Source of the DNA: Thermobifida cellulosilytica TB100
GTDB taxonomy: Bacteria; Actinomycetota; Actinomycetes; Streptosporangiales; Streptosporangiaceae
Assembly (NCBI RefSeq): GCF_001517975.1
Contig: NZ_KQ950182.1
Span: 406,169 to 470,168, forward strand
Length of the DNA stretch: 64,000 bases
Direction of reading: 5' to 3'
Positions 30,003-40,311 of the stretch are shown here, in pieces. The notes below the pieces were generated by a model that worked only from the letters and a program-made list of their open reading frames with translations, was not told the DNA's origin and did no database searches. Position 1 is the stretch's first letter; every line of letters starts with the position of its first letter. Position numbers and translations under genes: made by a program.

Positions 30003-31949
30003 ATGACGTCCATGCTGGCCGCCGACGTGCACGCGGTCACCACCGCGGCCGACGGCGGCGTACTCTCCTACGCCTGGCTCATGATCGCCCTGCCCCTGCT
30101 GGGCGCGGCCGTCCTGCTGCTGGGCGGCAGGCGCACCAACGCCTGGGGCCACTGGCTCGCCATCGCGGCAGCACTGGCCAGCTTCGTCTGGGCGGTGCTG
30201 AGCCTGGTGCAGCTCCTGGGGCGCACCCCCGAGGAGCGCAGCGTCTCGGTCCACGTCTACCAGTGGATCAAGGTCGGCGGCTTCGACATCGACCTGAGCC
30301 TGCTCGTCGACCCGCTGTCGATCACCTTCGCGCTGCTCATCACCGGTGTGGGTTCGCTGATCCACATCTACTCGGTGGGCTACATGGCGCACGACGAGAA
30401 CCGGCGGCGCTTCTTCGCCTACCTCAACCTGTTCGTCGCGGCCATGCTGGTGCTGGTCCTCGCCGACAACTACGCCGTGCTGTTCCTCGGCTGGGAGGGC
30501 GTGGGCCTGGCCTCCTACCTGCTGATCGGCTTCTGGCAGCACAAGCCGTCGGCGGCGGTCGCGGCCAAGAAGGCGTTCCTGATCAACCGGGTCGGCGACA
30601 TCGGCCTGCTGGTCTCGATCATGCTGCTGTTCACCACGTTCGGCACGGTCGCCTTCAGCCCGGTGTTCGGCGCGGTCGACGGCGCGGGCCAGGGGGTCAT
30701 GACCGCCGTGGGCCTGCTGTTGCTGCTGGGCGCCTGCGGCAAGTCCGCCCAGCTCCCGCTACAGGCGTGGCTCCTCGACGCGATGGAGGGCCCCACCCCG
30801 GTGTCGGCCCTCATCCACGCGGCCACCATGGTCACCGCGGGCGTCTACCTGATCGTGCGGTCCGGCCCGATCTTCGAGGCCGCCCCCACCGCGCAGTTGG
30901 TGGTCACCATCGTCGGTGCGGCCACCCTGCTCGCCGGTGCGATCATCGGTTGCGCCAAGGACGACATCAAGAAGGCGCTGGCGGGCTCCACCATGAGCCA
31001 GATCGGCTACATGACGCTGGCCGCCGGGCTGGGGCCGATCGGCTACGCCGCCGCCATCGCCCACCTGGTCACGCACGGCTTCTTCAAGGCCGGGCTGTTC
31101 CTGGGCGCCGGATCGGTCATGCACGCCATGAACGACGAGGTGGACATGCGCCGCTACGGCGGACTGCGCACGGTCATGCCGGTCACCTTCGCCACCTTCG
31201 GAGCGGGCTACCTCGCCATCATCGGGGTGCCGTTCCTGTCCGGCTGGTGGACCAAGGAGGGCATCATCCAGGCGGCCTTCGACTCCGGCGGCCTCACCGG
31301 CCAGATCCTGGGCTGGGTGACCGTCCTGGGCGCCGGGCTCACCGCCTTCTACATGTCCCGGATCATGTTCCTCACCTTCTTCGGCGAGAAGCGCTGGGCC
31401 GAGGACGCCCACCCGCACGAGTCCCCGACCACCATGACGGTCCCGATGATCGTCCTCGCGGTCGGATCGGTGGCGCTGGGCGCGGTCCTGGTGGTCAACT
31501 ACACCCTCGCCCACTTCCTCGCCCCCGTCGTGGGCGCCCCGCACCACGAGTTCGACCTGGTCCACATGCTGACCAGCCCGTACTCGCTGGCCGCGCTGGC
31601 GCTCATGGTCGTCGGGGTGGGGTACGCGTGGCTGCGCTACGCCCGCAGCGAGGTGCCGGTCACCGCGCCCAAGGGCAACTTCATCACCGTCGCCGCCCGG
31701 GAGGAGCTGTACGGCAACGCCATCAACGAGGGCCTGTTCATGCGGCCCGGCCAGCAGCTCACCAGGGCCGCCGTCGCCTTCGACGACCACGCCGTGGACG
31801 GTGTCGTCAACGGGGTCGCGCGCTCGGTCCGCGCCGCTTCGGAGAACCTGCGCCTCATGCAGACCGGGTTCGCCCGCAGCTACGCGCTGACCATGCTCTT
31901 CGGCGCGGCCGTCGTCCTGGCCACCACGTTGGGAGTGAACCTTGCGTAG
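30003..31949 (+). CDS. nuoL: NADH-quinone oxidoreductase subunit L
   Basis: 648-aa antiporter-like proton-pumping subunit at the distal end of complex I. Signatures are [40 protein letters not shown] and [20 protein letters not shown], with the key Glu, Lys and His residues. The C-terminal part includes the lateral helix region. It follows nuoK after 18 bases. Confidence 0.97.
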   Translation: MTSMLAADVHAVTTAADGGVLSYAWLMIALPLLGAAVLLLGGRRTNAWGHWLAIAAALASFVWAVLSLVQLLGRTPEERSVSVHVYQWIKVGGFDIDLSLLVDPLSITFALLITGVGSLIHIYSVGYMAHDENRRRFFAYLNLFVAAMLVLVLADNYAVLFLGWEGVGLASYLLIGFWQHKPSAAVAAKKAFLINRVGDIGLLVSIMLLFTTFGTVAFSPVFGAVDGAGQGVMTAVGLLLLLGACGKSAQLPLQAWLLDAMEGPTPVSALIHAATMVTAGVYLIVRSGPIFEAAPTAQLVVTIVGAATLLAGAIIGCAKDDIKKALAGSTMSQIGYMTLAAGLGPIGYAAAIAHLVTHGFFKAGLFLGAGSVMHAMNDEVDMRRYGGLRTVMPVTFATFGAGYLAIIGVPFLSGWWTKEGIIQAAFDSGGLTGQILGWVTVLGAGLTAFYMSRIMFLTFFGEKRWAEDAHPHESPTTMTVPMIVLAVGSVALGAVLVVNYTLAHFLAPVVGAPHHEFDLVHMLTSPYSLAALALMVVGVGYAWLRYARSEVPVTAPKGNFITVAAREELYGNAINEGLFMRPGQQLTRAAVAFDDHAVDGVVNGVARSVRAASENLRLMQTGFARSYALTMLFGAAVVLATTLGVNLA

Positions 31950-32002
31950 TACCGCCACCTCCCAGCGCCGCACACCGGACCAGCAGGTGAGGATCTGAAC
32001 CA

Positions 32003-33568
32003 ATGACCATCCCCTGGCTGACACTCGCGATCGCGCTGCCCGCACTGGGCTCGCTGATCGTGGCACTCATCCCACGCGAGCGGGTGGAACTCGCCAAGCG
32101 GGTCACCCTGGCCTGCACCCTGGTCGTGCTCGCCGTCGTCGGCGCGATGGCGCTGAACTTCGACCCGGGCGGCCCCCGCATGCAGTTCACCGAGGTCCAC
32201 CCGTGGATCGCGCGCTTCGGCGTGCACTACGCGGTGGGCGTCGACGGCATCGCCCTGACCCTGATCGCTCTCTCCGTGCTCCTGGTGCCGCTGGTCGTGC
32301 TGGCGGCCTGGAAGGAGCACGAGGAGGCCGCCGACGGCGGCAAGGGCTACTTCGCCCTCATCCTGCTGCTCGAGGCGATGATGATCGGGGTCTTCGCGGC
32401 CACCGACGTCTTCCTCTTCTACGTCCTGTTCGAGGCCATGCTGATCCCGGTCTACTTCATGATCGGGCGGTACGGCCGGGGCGAGGACCGCCGCCGCGCC
32501 GCGGTGAAGTTCCTGCTCTACAGCCTCCTGGGCGGCCTGCTCATGCTGGTCTCGGTGATCGGCGTGTACGCCTACAGCGCCCAGGCGGGCAACGGCACGT
32601 TCCTCTGGAGCGACCTGGTCGGCCCCGAGGGCCTGCTCGCCGGGGTGGACACCACCGCGGCCCGCTGGCTGTTCCTCGGATTCTTCGTGGCCTTCGCCAT
32701 CAAGGCCCCGATGTGGCCGGTGCACACCTGGCTGCCCACCGCCGCGGGCAGCTCCCGGCCCGGCACCGCCGTGCTGCTGGTGGGCGTGCTCGACAAGGTC
32801 GGCACCTACGGCATGCTGCGGTACTGCCTGGAGCTGTTCCCCGGGGCGGCCAAGTGGTTCGTCTGGCCGGTGGTGGCGCTCAGCCTGGTCAGCATCATCT
32901 ACGGCGCGATCGTGGCGATCGGCCAGAGCGACATGCTCCGGCTCGTCGCCTACACCTCGGTGTCCCACTTCGGCTTCATCACGCTGGGCATCTTCGCGAT
33001 GACCTCGCAGGGCCAGTCGGGCGCCGCGCTGTACATGGTCAACCACGGCTTCTCCACCGGCGCGCTCTTCCTCATCGTGGGCTTCCTCATCGCCCGCAAC
33101 AACGGGTCCGCGCAGATCGCCGACTACGGCGGCTTGCAGAAGACGGCCCCGGTGCTCGCCGGCACCTTCCTGGTGGCCGGACTGTCCAGCCTGGCGCTGC
33201 CGGGGCTCTCCCCGTTCGTCAGCGAGTTCCTGGTGTTCGTCGGCACCTTCACGGTCCTGCCGGTGGCCGCGGTCATCGCCACCGTCGGCGTGGTCCTGGC
33301 CGCCCTGTACATCCTGTGGCTGTACCAGCGCACCATGACCGGACCGGTCCGGGAGAAGCTGGCCGGGGTCTCGGACCTCTCCGGCCGCGAGCTGTGGGCG
33401 GTGGCCCCGCTCGTCGCCGTGATCATCCTCTTCGGGGTGTTCCCCCAGCCGCTGCTGGACGTGATCAACCCCGCGGTGGAGCAGACCATGCAGCAGATCG
33501 ACGTCAGCGACCCCGCTCCGGCGGTGGGGGTTGACCAGGCCAGCGGCCAGGAAGGAGCAGACGGATGA
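32003..33568 (+). CDS. nuoM: NADH-quinone oxidoreductase subunit M
   Basis: 521-aa antiporter-like proton-pumping subunit. YVLFEAMLIPVYFMIGRYG holds the conserved Glu; MWPVHTWLPTA, then LLVGVLDKVGTYGMLR and QSDMLRLVAYTSVSHFGF hold the conserved Lys and loop residues. The sequence LPTAAGSSRPGTAVLLVG differs from the more common LPDAHTEAPTAGSV form, a known actinobacterial variant. Its stop overlaps nuoN. Confidence 0.97.
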   Translation: MTIPWLTLAIALPALGSLIVALIPRERVELAKRVTLACTLVVLAVVGAMALNFDPGGPRMQFTEVHPWIARFGVHYAVGVDGIALTLIALSVLLVPLVVLAAWKEHEEAADGGKGYFALILLLEAMMIGVFAATDVFLFYVLFEAMLIPVYFMIGRYGRGEDRRRAAVKFLLYSLLGGLLMLVSVIGVYAYSAQAGNGTFLWSDLVGPEGLLAGVDTTAARWLFLGFFVAFAIKAPMWPVHTWLPTAAGSSRPGTAVLLVGVLDKVGTYGMLRYCLELFPGAAKWFVWPVVALSLVSIIYGAIVAIGQSDMLRLVAYTSVSHFGFITLGIFAMTSQGQSGAALYMVNHGFSTGALFLIVGFLIARNNGSAQIADYGGLQKTAPVLAGTFLVAGLSSLALPGLSPFVSEFLVFVGTFTVLPVAAVIATVGVVLAALYILWLYQRTMTGPVREKLAGVSDLSGRELWAVAPLVAVIILFGVFPQPLLDVINPAVEQTMQQIDVSDPAPAVGVDQASGQEGADG

Positions 33569-35202
33569 TCCCGCTGAGCCTGTCGGAGGCCCAGACCCCG
33601 ACAGTCACCACCCAGGCGCCCGACCTCGACTACGGGCTGCTGTCGCCGCTGCTGGTGGTCTTCGCGGTCGGCGTCCTCGGGGTGCTCGTCGAGGCGTTCG
33701 TGTCCCCGCAGCGCCGCCGCATCACCCAGTTGGTGCTGGCGCTGCTCGGCATCGGCGCGGCCTTCGTGCTGACCGTGGTGCAGGTGGGCGCGCTGCCCGC
33801 GGAGGGCGCGGGCCTCACGGTGGCCTTCGCGACCCTGGTCGTGGACCGCCCCGCCCTGTTCTTCCAGGGCGTCATCCTGGTGCTGGCGCTGGTCAGCCTC
33901 CTGCTGATCGCCGAGGACCGGGACGGCGAGGGCGCCTTCACCGCGCAGGCCGCCGCGGTCCCCGGCAGCGAGGAGGAGCGCGCGCACATCCTCGCCGGGA
34001 CCCGGCACACCGAGGTCTACCCGCTGGTGATGTTCGCGGTGCTGGGCATGCAACTGTTCACCGCGGCCAACGACTTCCTCACCATGTTCATCGCCCTCGA
34101 GGTGATGAGCCTGCCGCTGTACCTGCTGTGCGGCCTGGCCCGGCGCCGCCGCCTGTTCTCCCAGGAGGCCGCGCTCAAGTACTTCATCCTGGGCGCCTTC
34201 TCCTCGGCGTTCTTCCTGTTCGGGATCGCCATGGTGTACGGCTACGCGGGCTCGGTGAACTTCGCCGACATCAACCGCGCGGGCAGCGAGGGCGGCCTGA
34301 TCGAGGGCGGCGGCCCGCTGCTGCTCGCCGGCATCGCCCTGGTCGGCGTGGGCCTGCTGTTCAAGGTGGGCACGGTGCCCTTCCACAACTGGAAGCCCGA
34401 CGTCTACCAGGGCGCGCCCACCCCGGTCACCGCGCTCATGGCCTCCGGCACCCTGGTCGCCGCGTTCGGCGCGCTGCTGCGGGTGTTCTACGTCGCCTTC
34501 GGCGCGTCGGTGGAGCAGTGGCGGCCGATGCTGTGGGTCGTGGCGATCCTGACCATGGTGGTCGCCGCGGTGATCGCGGTGACCCAGCGCGACATCAAGC
34601 GGCTGCTGGCCTACTCCTCGGTGGTCCACGCGGGCTTCATCCTCACCGCGGTCGTGGCGGCCAGCGCCGACGGCCTGGCCGGGGCCATGTTCTACCTGGC
34701 CGCCTACGGCTTCACCACCGTCGGCGCGTTCGCGGTCGTCACCCTGGTGCGCAACCCCGAGGGCGGCGCCGAGGCGGGCGACCTGACGCAGTGGGCGGGG
34801 CTGGGACGCACCTCCCCGCTCCTGGCCGCTTCGCTGGGCCTGTTCCTGCTCGCCTTCGCCGGAATCCCGCTGACCAGCGGCTTCATCGGCAAGTTCGCCG
34901 TGTTCGAGGCGGCGGTGGCGGCCGGGGCGACCCCGCTGGTGGTCGTCGGCGTGCTCAGCAGCGCGGTGACCGCGTTCTTCTACGTGCGCATCATCGTGCT
35001 GATGTTCTTCGCCGAGCCCGCCGAGAACGCGCCCCGGGTGCTCCGCCCGGGCGCCCTCACCGGCACCGTCGTCGGCGTGGGCGTTGCGGCTACCCTGCTC
35101 CTGGGCGTCTTCCCCGGCCCGGTGCTGGACAACCTGGTCCCGCAGCCGGAGGAGACGACCGCTGCGGAGGGCACCGTTCCTGAAGCCCTCTTCATGCGGT
35201 GA
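33565..35202 (+). CDS. nuoN: NADH-quinone oxidoreductase subunit N
   Basis: 545-aa third antiporter-like subunit and last gene of nuoA-N. Signatures are FIALEVMSLPLYLLCGLARR, LLFKVGTVPFHNWKPDVYQG, PTPVTALMASGT and QRDIKRLLAYSSVVHAGF. The ATG overlaps the nuoM stop by 4 bases. All fourteen subunits are present, in the canonical order and without interruption. Confidence 0.97.
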   Translation: MIPLSLSEAQTPTVTTQAPDLDYGLLSPLLVVFAVGVLGVLVEAFVSPQRRRITQLVLALLGIGAAFVLTVVQVGALPAEGAGLTVAFATLVVDRPALFFQGVILVLALVSLLLIAEDRDGEGAFTAQAAAVPGSEEERAHILAGTRHTEVYPLVMFAVLGMQLFTAANDFLTMFIALEVMSLPLYLLCGLARRRRLFSQEAALKYFILGAFSSAFFLFGIAMVYGYAGSVNFADINRAGSEGGLIEGGGPLLLAGIALVGVGLLFKVGTVPFHNWKPDVYQGAPTPVTALMASGTLVAAFGALLRVFYVAFGASVEQWRPMLWVVAILTMVVAAVIAVTQRDIKRLLAYSSVVHAGFILTAVVAASADGLAGAMFYLAAYGFTTVGAFAVVTLVRNPEGGAEAGDLTQWAGLGRTSPLLAASLGLFLLAFAGIPLTSGFIGKFAVFEAAVAAGATPLVVVGVLSSAVTAFFYVRIIVLMFFAEPAENAPRVLRPGALTGTVVGVGVAATLLLGVFPGPVLDNLVPQPEETTAAEGTVPEALFMR

Positions 35203-35281
35203 CCAGGAGGAAACCGACACCCGCTTTGGTCGTTGACTCTGTGTCGGATAACTTCTGAATCAGTCTGTGTTCGTTTCGAGA

Positions 35282-35316
35282 GCGCGCGGTACTTCGCGAA
35301 GCGAAGTATCGCGCGC
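35282..35316. repeat. Inverted repeat before the polyprenyl synthase gene
   Basis: GCGCGCGGTACTTCGC and GCGAAGTATCGCGCGC face each other across GAA, pairing almost perfectly. It lies 24 bases before the synthase start. It could attenuate read-through from nuo, act as a 5' mRNA hairpin, or be an operator. No T-run follows. Confidence 0.6.
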
Positions 35317-35339
35317 CCTGCTGACAGGTGGAGCTTCAG

Positions 35340-36344
35340 GTGAGCGGTGCTGTCCCGAGCGGGTTTCTGACGCTGCCGAGTATTGACAAGGCGCTCGCCG
35401 GGGAGATCCAGGCCGAGCTGGAGCAGGTGGAGCAACTGCTCCGGGACACGGTGGAGGAGAGCGACCCGCTGCTGAACGAGGCCGCCGCGCACCTGCTGGC
35501 AGCCGGGGGCAAGCGGCTCCGCGCCATCCTGGTTCTGCTGTCCGCCCGCTTCGGCGACGCGAGCAACCCCGACCTCGTCCCGGCCGCGGCGGTGGTCGAA
35601 CTGACGCACGTGGCCACCCTCTACCACGACGACGTGATGGACGAGGCCGAGCTGCGCCGGGGCCGTCCCAGCGCCAACCGGCGCTGGGGGAACACGATCG
35701 CGATCCTCACCGGCGACTACGTGTTCGCCCGCGCCTCGGAGATCCTCGCCGACCTGGGCACCGAGGCGGTCCGCCTGCAAGCGCAGACCTTCGGCCGCCT
35801 GGTGCGAGGCCAGATCATGGAGACCGCGGGGCCGCGCCCGGGCGTCGACCCGATGAAGCACTACCTCGACGTCATCGCGGACAAGACGGCGTCGCTGATC
35901 GCCTCCTCGGCCCGGTTCGGCGCGATGTTCGGCAAGGCCGACCCCGAGGTGATCGAGACGCTCACCCGGGCCGGCGACGCCCTGGGCATGGCCTTCCAGC
36001 TCTCCGACGACCTCCTGGACGTGGCCAGCGAGACCGTGCAGTCCGGCAAGACCCCCGGCACCGACCTGCGCGAGGGGGTGCTGACCCTGCCGATGCTGTA
36101 CGCGCTTCAGGGCACCGAGCCCGAGCACGCCCGGCTGCGCTCCCTGCTGGGCCGTCCGCTGGACGACGACGAGACCGCCGAGGCGCTGGCCCTGCTGCGG
36201 GCGCACCCGGCGATGAAGGCCGCCGAGGACGACCTGCACTCCTGGGCGGACCGGGCGCGGGCGGAGCTGCTCACCCTCCCGGACTGCCCGGCCCGGAGCG
36301 CCTTCCTGGCGCTGTGCGACTACGTCGTGGAGCGCAACGGCTGA
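35340..36344 (+). CDS. Long-chain polyprenyl diphosphate synthase
   Basis: Trans-isoprenyl diphosphate synthase, about 334 aa, that builds an isoprenoid chain, most likely the menaquinone side chain. The first Asp-rich motif DDVMD (about 97-101) and second DDLLD (about 223-227) are intact, as are GGKRLRAILVLL and GNTIAILTGDYVFARA. The small Ala-rich residues before DDVMD fit a long product. I take the GTG at 35340, which has GGTGGAG upstream; a GTG at 35328 lacks a ribosome site. Its place after menG, menJ-like and nuo supports menaquinone synthesis. Confidence 0.9.
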   Translation: MSGAVPSGFLTLPSIDKALAGEIQAELEQVEQLLRDTVEESDPLLNEAAAHLLAAGGKRLRAILVLLSARFGDASNPDLVPAAAVVELTHVATLYHDDVMDEAELRRGRPSANRRWGNTIAILTGDYVFARASEILADLGTEAVRLQAQTFGRLVRGQIMETAGPRPGVDPMKHYLDVIADKTASLIASSARFGAMFGKADPEVIETLTRAGDALGMAFQLSDDLLDVASETVQSGKTPGTDLREGVLTLPMLYALQGTEPEHARLRSLLGRPLDDDETAEALALLRAHPAMKAAEDDLHSWADRARAELLTLPDCPARSAFLALCDYVVERNG

Positions 36345-36518
36345 CCCCGGCGGGGCCGTGCCCGGTCACGCCCCGCCCTTTTCTGGGTATATGTCGGGTC
36401 ATGTCGCGGGTCACCCCGCGGCCGACCGGGTAGCCGACTCCCTGAACTGCCGCGATGCCGGTCAGGCAGCGCGGCGAGCAGCCGTCTGAGGCGGCACGGA
36501 CCAAGGGAGTTGATTCGC

Positions 36519-37346
36519 ATGGCACCCCGGCTGGGAATCCAGGAGCTGATCGGGCACAAGCTGATCGACCAGGACGGCCACAGCGTCGGCAGGATCGGCC
36601 AGGTCTACCGGGACGACCAGACCCACCAGCCGACATGGGTGACGGTCCAGACCGGCATGTTCGGCTCCCAGGAAAGCTTCGTTCCGCTGGCCGGAGCCGA
36701 GATCACCGACGAGGACCTGCGCGTCCCCTTCTCCAAGAGCCTGATCAAGGACTCGCCCCGCTTCGAGGCCGGCGGCCACCTCTCGCCCGAGCAGGAGGCC
36801 CAGCTCTACCGCCACTACGGCGTGCAGCCCAAGGTCCCCGGACCGCGCGGCCAGGCCGAGGAGGTCTCCGCAGAGGAGCGCGCCCGCAGGGAGGAGCGCA
36901 CGCGCAGAGAGGAGCGCGGCGCCGGGGAGCGGTCGCCCGAGGAGGCGTCCGGCCGGGGCGGGGAGGCGTTCATGACCCGCTCCGAGGAGCAGGCCAGGAT
37001 AGGCGTCGAGCGCACCGAGTCCGGCCGGGCCCGCATACACAAGACCGTGGAGAGCGAGCCGTTCGAGCAGGACGTCTCCGTGCGCCGGGAGGAGCTGCGC
37101 ATCGAACGCGAGCCGGTGACCGGCGAGGAGCCGACCTCGGGCAGGAGCCGGATGGGCGAGCAGGAGGAGGAGATCGTCCTGCACGAGGAGCACGCGGTGG
37201 TCGGCAAGGAGGAGGTGCCCGTGGAGCGGGTGCGCATCTCCAAGGAGGAGGTCACCGACACCGAAAGGGTGACCGGCGAGCTCCGCAAGGAGCACATCGA
37301 GATCGACGAGGAGGACAAGCGGTCCGGCAGGCGCCGCGAGCGCTGA
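36519..37346 (+). CDS. PRC-barrel and DUF2382 domain protein
   Basis: About 275 aa. The N-terminal 80 residues are a PRC-barrel (GHKLIDQDGHSVGRIGQVYR, TWVTVQTGMFGSQESFVPL). A long charged Arg/Glu-rich middle leads to a C-terminal DUF2382 domain (EEIVLHEEHAVVGKEEVPVE, VRISKEEV). Such proteins are linked to stress responses in actinobacteria and cyanobacteria; the mechanism is unknown. ATG 36519 has AAGGGAG at good spacing. A GGGTAT box at about 36387 resembles a stress-sigma -10, but I see no matching -35. Confidence 0.85.
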   Translation: MAPRLGIQELIGHKLIDQDGHSVGRIGQVYRDDQTHQPTWVTVQTGMFGSQESFVPLAGAEITDEDLRVPFSKSLIKDSPRFEAGGHLSPEQEAQLYRHYGVQPKVPGPRGQAEEVSAEERARREERTRREERGAGERSPEEASGRGGEAFMTRSEEQARIGVERTESGRARIHKTVESEPFEQDVSVRREELRIEREPVTGEEPTSGRSRMGEQEEEIVLHEEHAVVGKEEVPVERVRISKEEVTDTERVTGELRKEHIEIDEEDKRSGRRRER

Positions 37347-37367
37347 GGCGGCCCAGCGGTCCACACG

Positions 37368-37405
37368 GGGAGGGCGGTCCGGTCCCACCGGCGGGCCGCC
37401 CTCCC
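37368..37405. terminator. Bidirectional terminator hairpin
   Basis: GGGAGGGCGG (37368-37377) pairs with CCGCCCTCCC (37396-37405) between the convergent PRC-barrel and rarD genes. Confidence 0.7.
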
Positions 37406-37413
37406 GCGCGTCC

Positions 37414-38355
37414 TCAGTCCGCCCCGGCCACGGCCCGGGGCTCCGTCCCGGATTCGGGCTGCGCGGCCGCACGGGCGGAGCGGCGGGCCTGGCGGAGCAT
37501 GTCCACGACGAACACCGTCAGCGCCGCCCACACCAGGGCGAACCCGATCCACCGGCCGGTCGACAGCTCCTCCCGGAAGATCAGCCACGCGATGAGGAAG
37601 TGCATCACCGGCGCGATGAACTGCAACAGCCCCAGCATGGTGAGCGGGATGCGGTGGGCCGCCGCGCCGAACAGCATCAGGGGCACCGCGGTGACCACCC
37701 CGCTGCCGACCAGCAGCAGCGAGTGCACGGGGGAGACCGAGGCGAAGGTGCCGGCCCCCGAGGACTCCAGGAAGAGCACGACGCCCAGCGCGGGCAGGAA
37801 CGTGACCGCGGTCTCGGCGGTCAGGCTCTCCACCCCGTCCAGCCGTACGAACTTCTTCAACACGCCGTAGGCGGCGAAGGAGAAGGCCAGGGCCAGGGCC
37901 AGCCCCGGTGGGGAGCCGTAGTCCACGGTCAGCACCACCACGGCGACCGTGCCGAGGGCGACCGCCGCCCACTGCGCCGAGCGCAGCCGCTCCCGGAAGA
38001 TCAGCGTGCCCAGCGCCACGCTCACCAGCGGGTTGATGAAGTAGGCGAGCGCGGATTGCAGGGTGTGCCCGGTGGTCACCGCGACGATGAAGACGCCCCA
38101 GTTCGCGGAGATCACCCCGGCCGAGAGGACGAGCAGCAGCAGCCGCTTGGGGCTGCGCAGCACCTCGCGGATCCACCCCCAGTTCCGCTGGACCAGCAGC
38201 GCCACCAGGGTGACAGCCAATGACCAGATCATCCGATGAAGGAGGACCTCAAAAGGGCTGGACGGCGGGCTGATCAGGGGCCAGTAGAGGGGCAGGAAGC
38301 CCCATAAGAAGTACGCGCTCGTGCCGTAGAGCATGCCTTTGTTGAGTTCGGACAC
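37414..38355 (-). CDS. rarD: RarD-type EamA family transporter
   Basis: Inner-membrane drug/metabolite transporter of about 313 aa with ten hydrophobic helices. The RarD-specific start GMLYGTSAYFLWGFLPLYWPL, plus FEVLLHRMIWSL, ALAYFINPLVSVALGTLIFRERL and LQFIAPVMHFLIAWLIFREEL, identify the chloramphenicol-sensitive RarD subgroup. The substrate is unknown. The start is probably GTG at 38355 (VSELNKGMLYG) or ATG at 38334; ATG 38400 would add an unconserved stretch. Divergent from msrA. Confidence 0.9.
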   Translation of the reverse strand: MSELNKGMLYGTSAYFLWGFLPLYWPLISPPSSPFEVLLHRMIWSLAVTLVALLVQRNWGWIREVLRSPKRLLLLVLSAGVISANWGVFIVAVTTGHTLQSALAYFINPLVSVALGTLIFRERLRSAQWAAVALGTVAVVVLTVDYGSPPGLALALAFSFAAYGVLKKFVRLDGVESLTAETAVTFLPALGVVLFLESSGAGTFASVSPVHSLLLVGSGVVTAVPLMLFGAAAHRIPLTMLGLLQFIAPVMHFLIAWLIFREELSTGRWIGFALVWAALTVFVVDMLRQARRSARAAAQPESGTEPRAVAGAD

Positions 38356-38450
38356 AGGGGTCAGACTATGAGAAGGAGTCTGGGCCCCGTGGAGGCGCAT
38401 GCCCAGTGGCGCGGCCCCGGGAGATTGGACAGCGCGGATAGCCTGAAGTC

Positions 38451-39119
<669 letters not shown>

Positions 39120-39196
39120 GCCGGGAAGCCGGGCGGCGGCGTCGCGCCGGAGGGTAAAAACTTTCCTTTGTTTGGGTATCTTTGTTCAGGTCCGGC

Positions 39197-39226
39197 TTGA
39201 CCTTTCGTGCCGCTGGCATCTATACA
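39197..39226 (+). promoter_or_regulatory. Promoter of the NYN-domain gene
   Basis: TTGACC (39197-39202) and TATACA (39221-39226) are separated by 18 bases, one of the better sigma-70-type promoters in the window, 69 bases before the first NYN codon. Confidence 0.6.
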
Positions 39227-39294
39227 GTAGGTACTGCTCCCCGCCGTCCTGGGGTACCTGGACTGGCGGGGATTATTCATCGGAGCCCCCTATC

Positions 39295-39929
39295 GTGGCC
39301 GAACGTGTCGTCCTCTTCTTGGACTACCAGAACATCTACAAGGGTGCGCGCACGTGCTTCCATGATCTCCACGCACCCCACATGACATGAGCGGTCAGAT
39401 CTCTCCGCTGCTCCTTGGTGAGTATCTGATTGCCTCCAGCCCTTACGAGCGTGAGCTCGAAGAAGTCCGGGTGTATAGAGGAAGGCCAGATGCCAGCCAT
39501 GACCCCAAGGGTTATGCCGCGTGTACGCGGCAGATCGACGTCTGGCAACAGAGTTCCCGGGTCACAGTGATCACTCGGGCGTTGAGGTACCCGTACGGTT
39601 GGCCTCATCAGTCCCAGCCCGGGGAGAAACCCCAGGAGAAGGGCATCGATGTAGCTCTGGCCATCGACTTCGTGGCCTTGGCGATCCAGGGACGCTATGA
39701 CGTGGGAATCCTGATGTCGACCGATACCGACCTGAAGCCTGCTCTTGAAGCAGTGGTCGAGTTCGGCCGCGGTAACGGGGGTAAGCCGCGAGTTGAGGTG
39801 GCGGCTTGGAGCGGTTCTGGAATGCACAACCGACGCTTGGCGATACGCCAGAAGAACCTGTGGTGCCACTGGTTGGATGAACAGGTATACCAGCAGGTCA
39901 AAGACGTAACGGATTATTCCAAGGCGTGA
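39295..39929 (+). pseudogene. NYN (PIN-like) domain protein, split by a frameshift
   Basis: The N-terminal piece (GTG 39295) reads VAERVVLFLDYQNIYKGAR, the first NYN motif with its acidic DYQN, and stops at TGA 39388-39390. The second piece, in another frame from ATG 39387, reads LRYPYGWP, EKGIDVALAIDFVALAIQG and VGILMSTDTDLKPALEAV, the remaining NYN motifs with STDTDL acidic residues. In relatives these form one protein, a putative RNase. One missing base near 39387 explains the break; the ATGA overlap would also allow coupled translation of two halves. G/C content is lower than in neighbours. Confidence 0.65.
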
Positions 39930-40311
39930 GGTCGCAGGCTGGGAAGCGGGAGGGCCCTGGGGGAAGGCTCGTTCTTTCCAGCCGGTGCCTGTGGAAGCTG
40001 GTTCCTGTTCACTCCCAGAGTGTGGGCACGGCCCCGCAGCGGCCTCCCGCCCGTCCGACAGGAAACAGCTGGTCGGGTGCGCAGCCGCGCGCCGCTGGCG
40101 TCCGTGGACGAGGACGGCCCAGCGGCACACCCCCGGTGGCCGCCGTCGGCCCCGCGCCTCCCGGGTGTTCCGACACGCGCGCCGCGGCCTCCCGGACACT
40201 CCGGGAGCCCGGTGGTTCACTCGGGGGTATGAGCCGCCTGTCCGTCCCGTCCCGGCCGCCGCTGCGGAGGGCGCCGCGCCCGGGGACGGCTCCCCGGAAC
40301 GGGGAGGCCGG
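39930..40311. other. Gap between NYN gene and K+ channel gene
   Basis: I find no supported gene. Frames are open on both strands, but none shows motif or codon evidence. It must contain the channel promoter. Confidence 0.3.

Noticed and set aside
39930-40311. N-terminal extension of the K+ channel reaching back to 39985
   Set aside because: The extension is Arg/Pro-rich without helices, and a GTG at 40312 has a good ribosome site directly before the first conserved residues.
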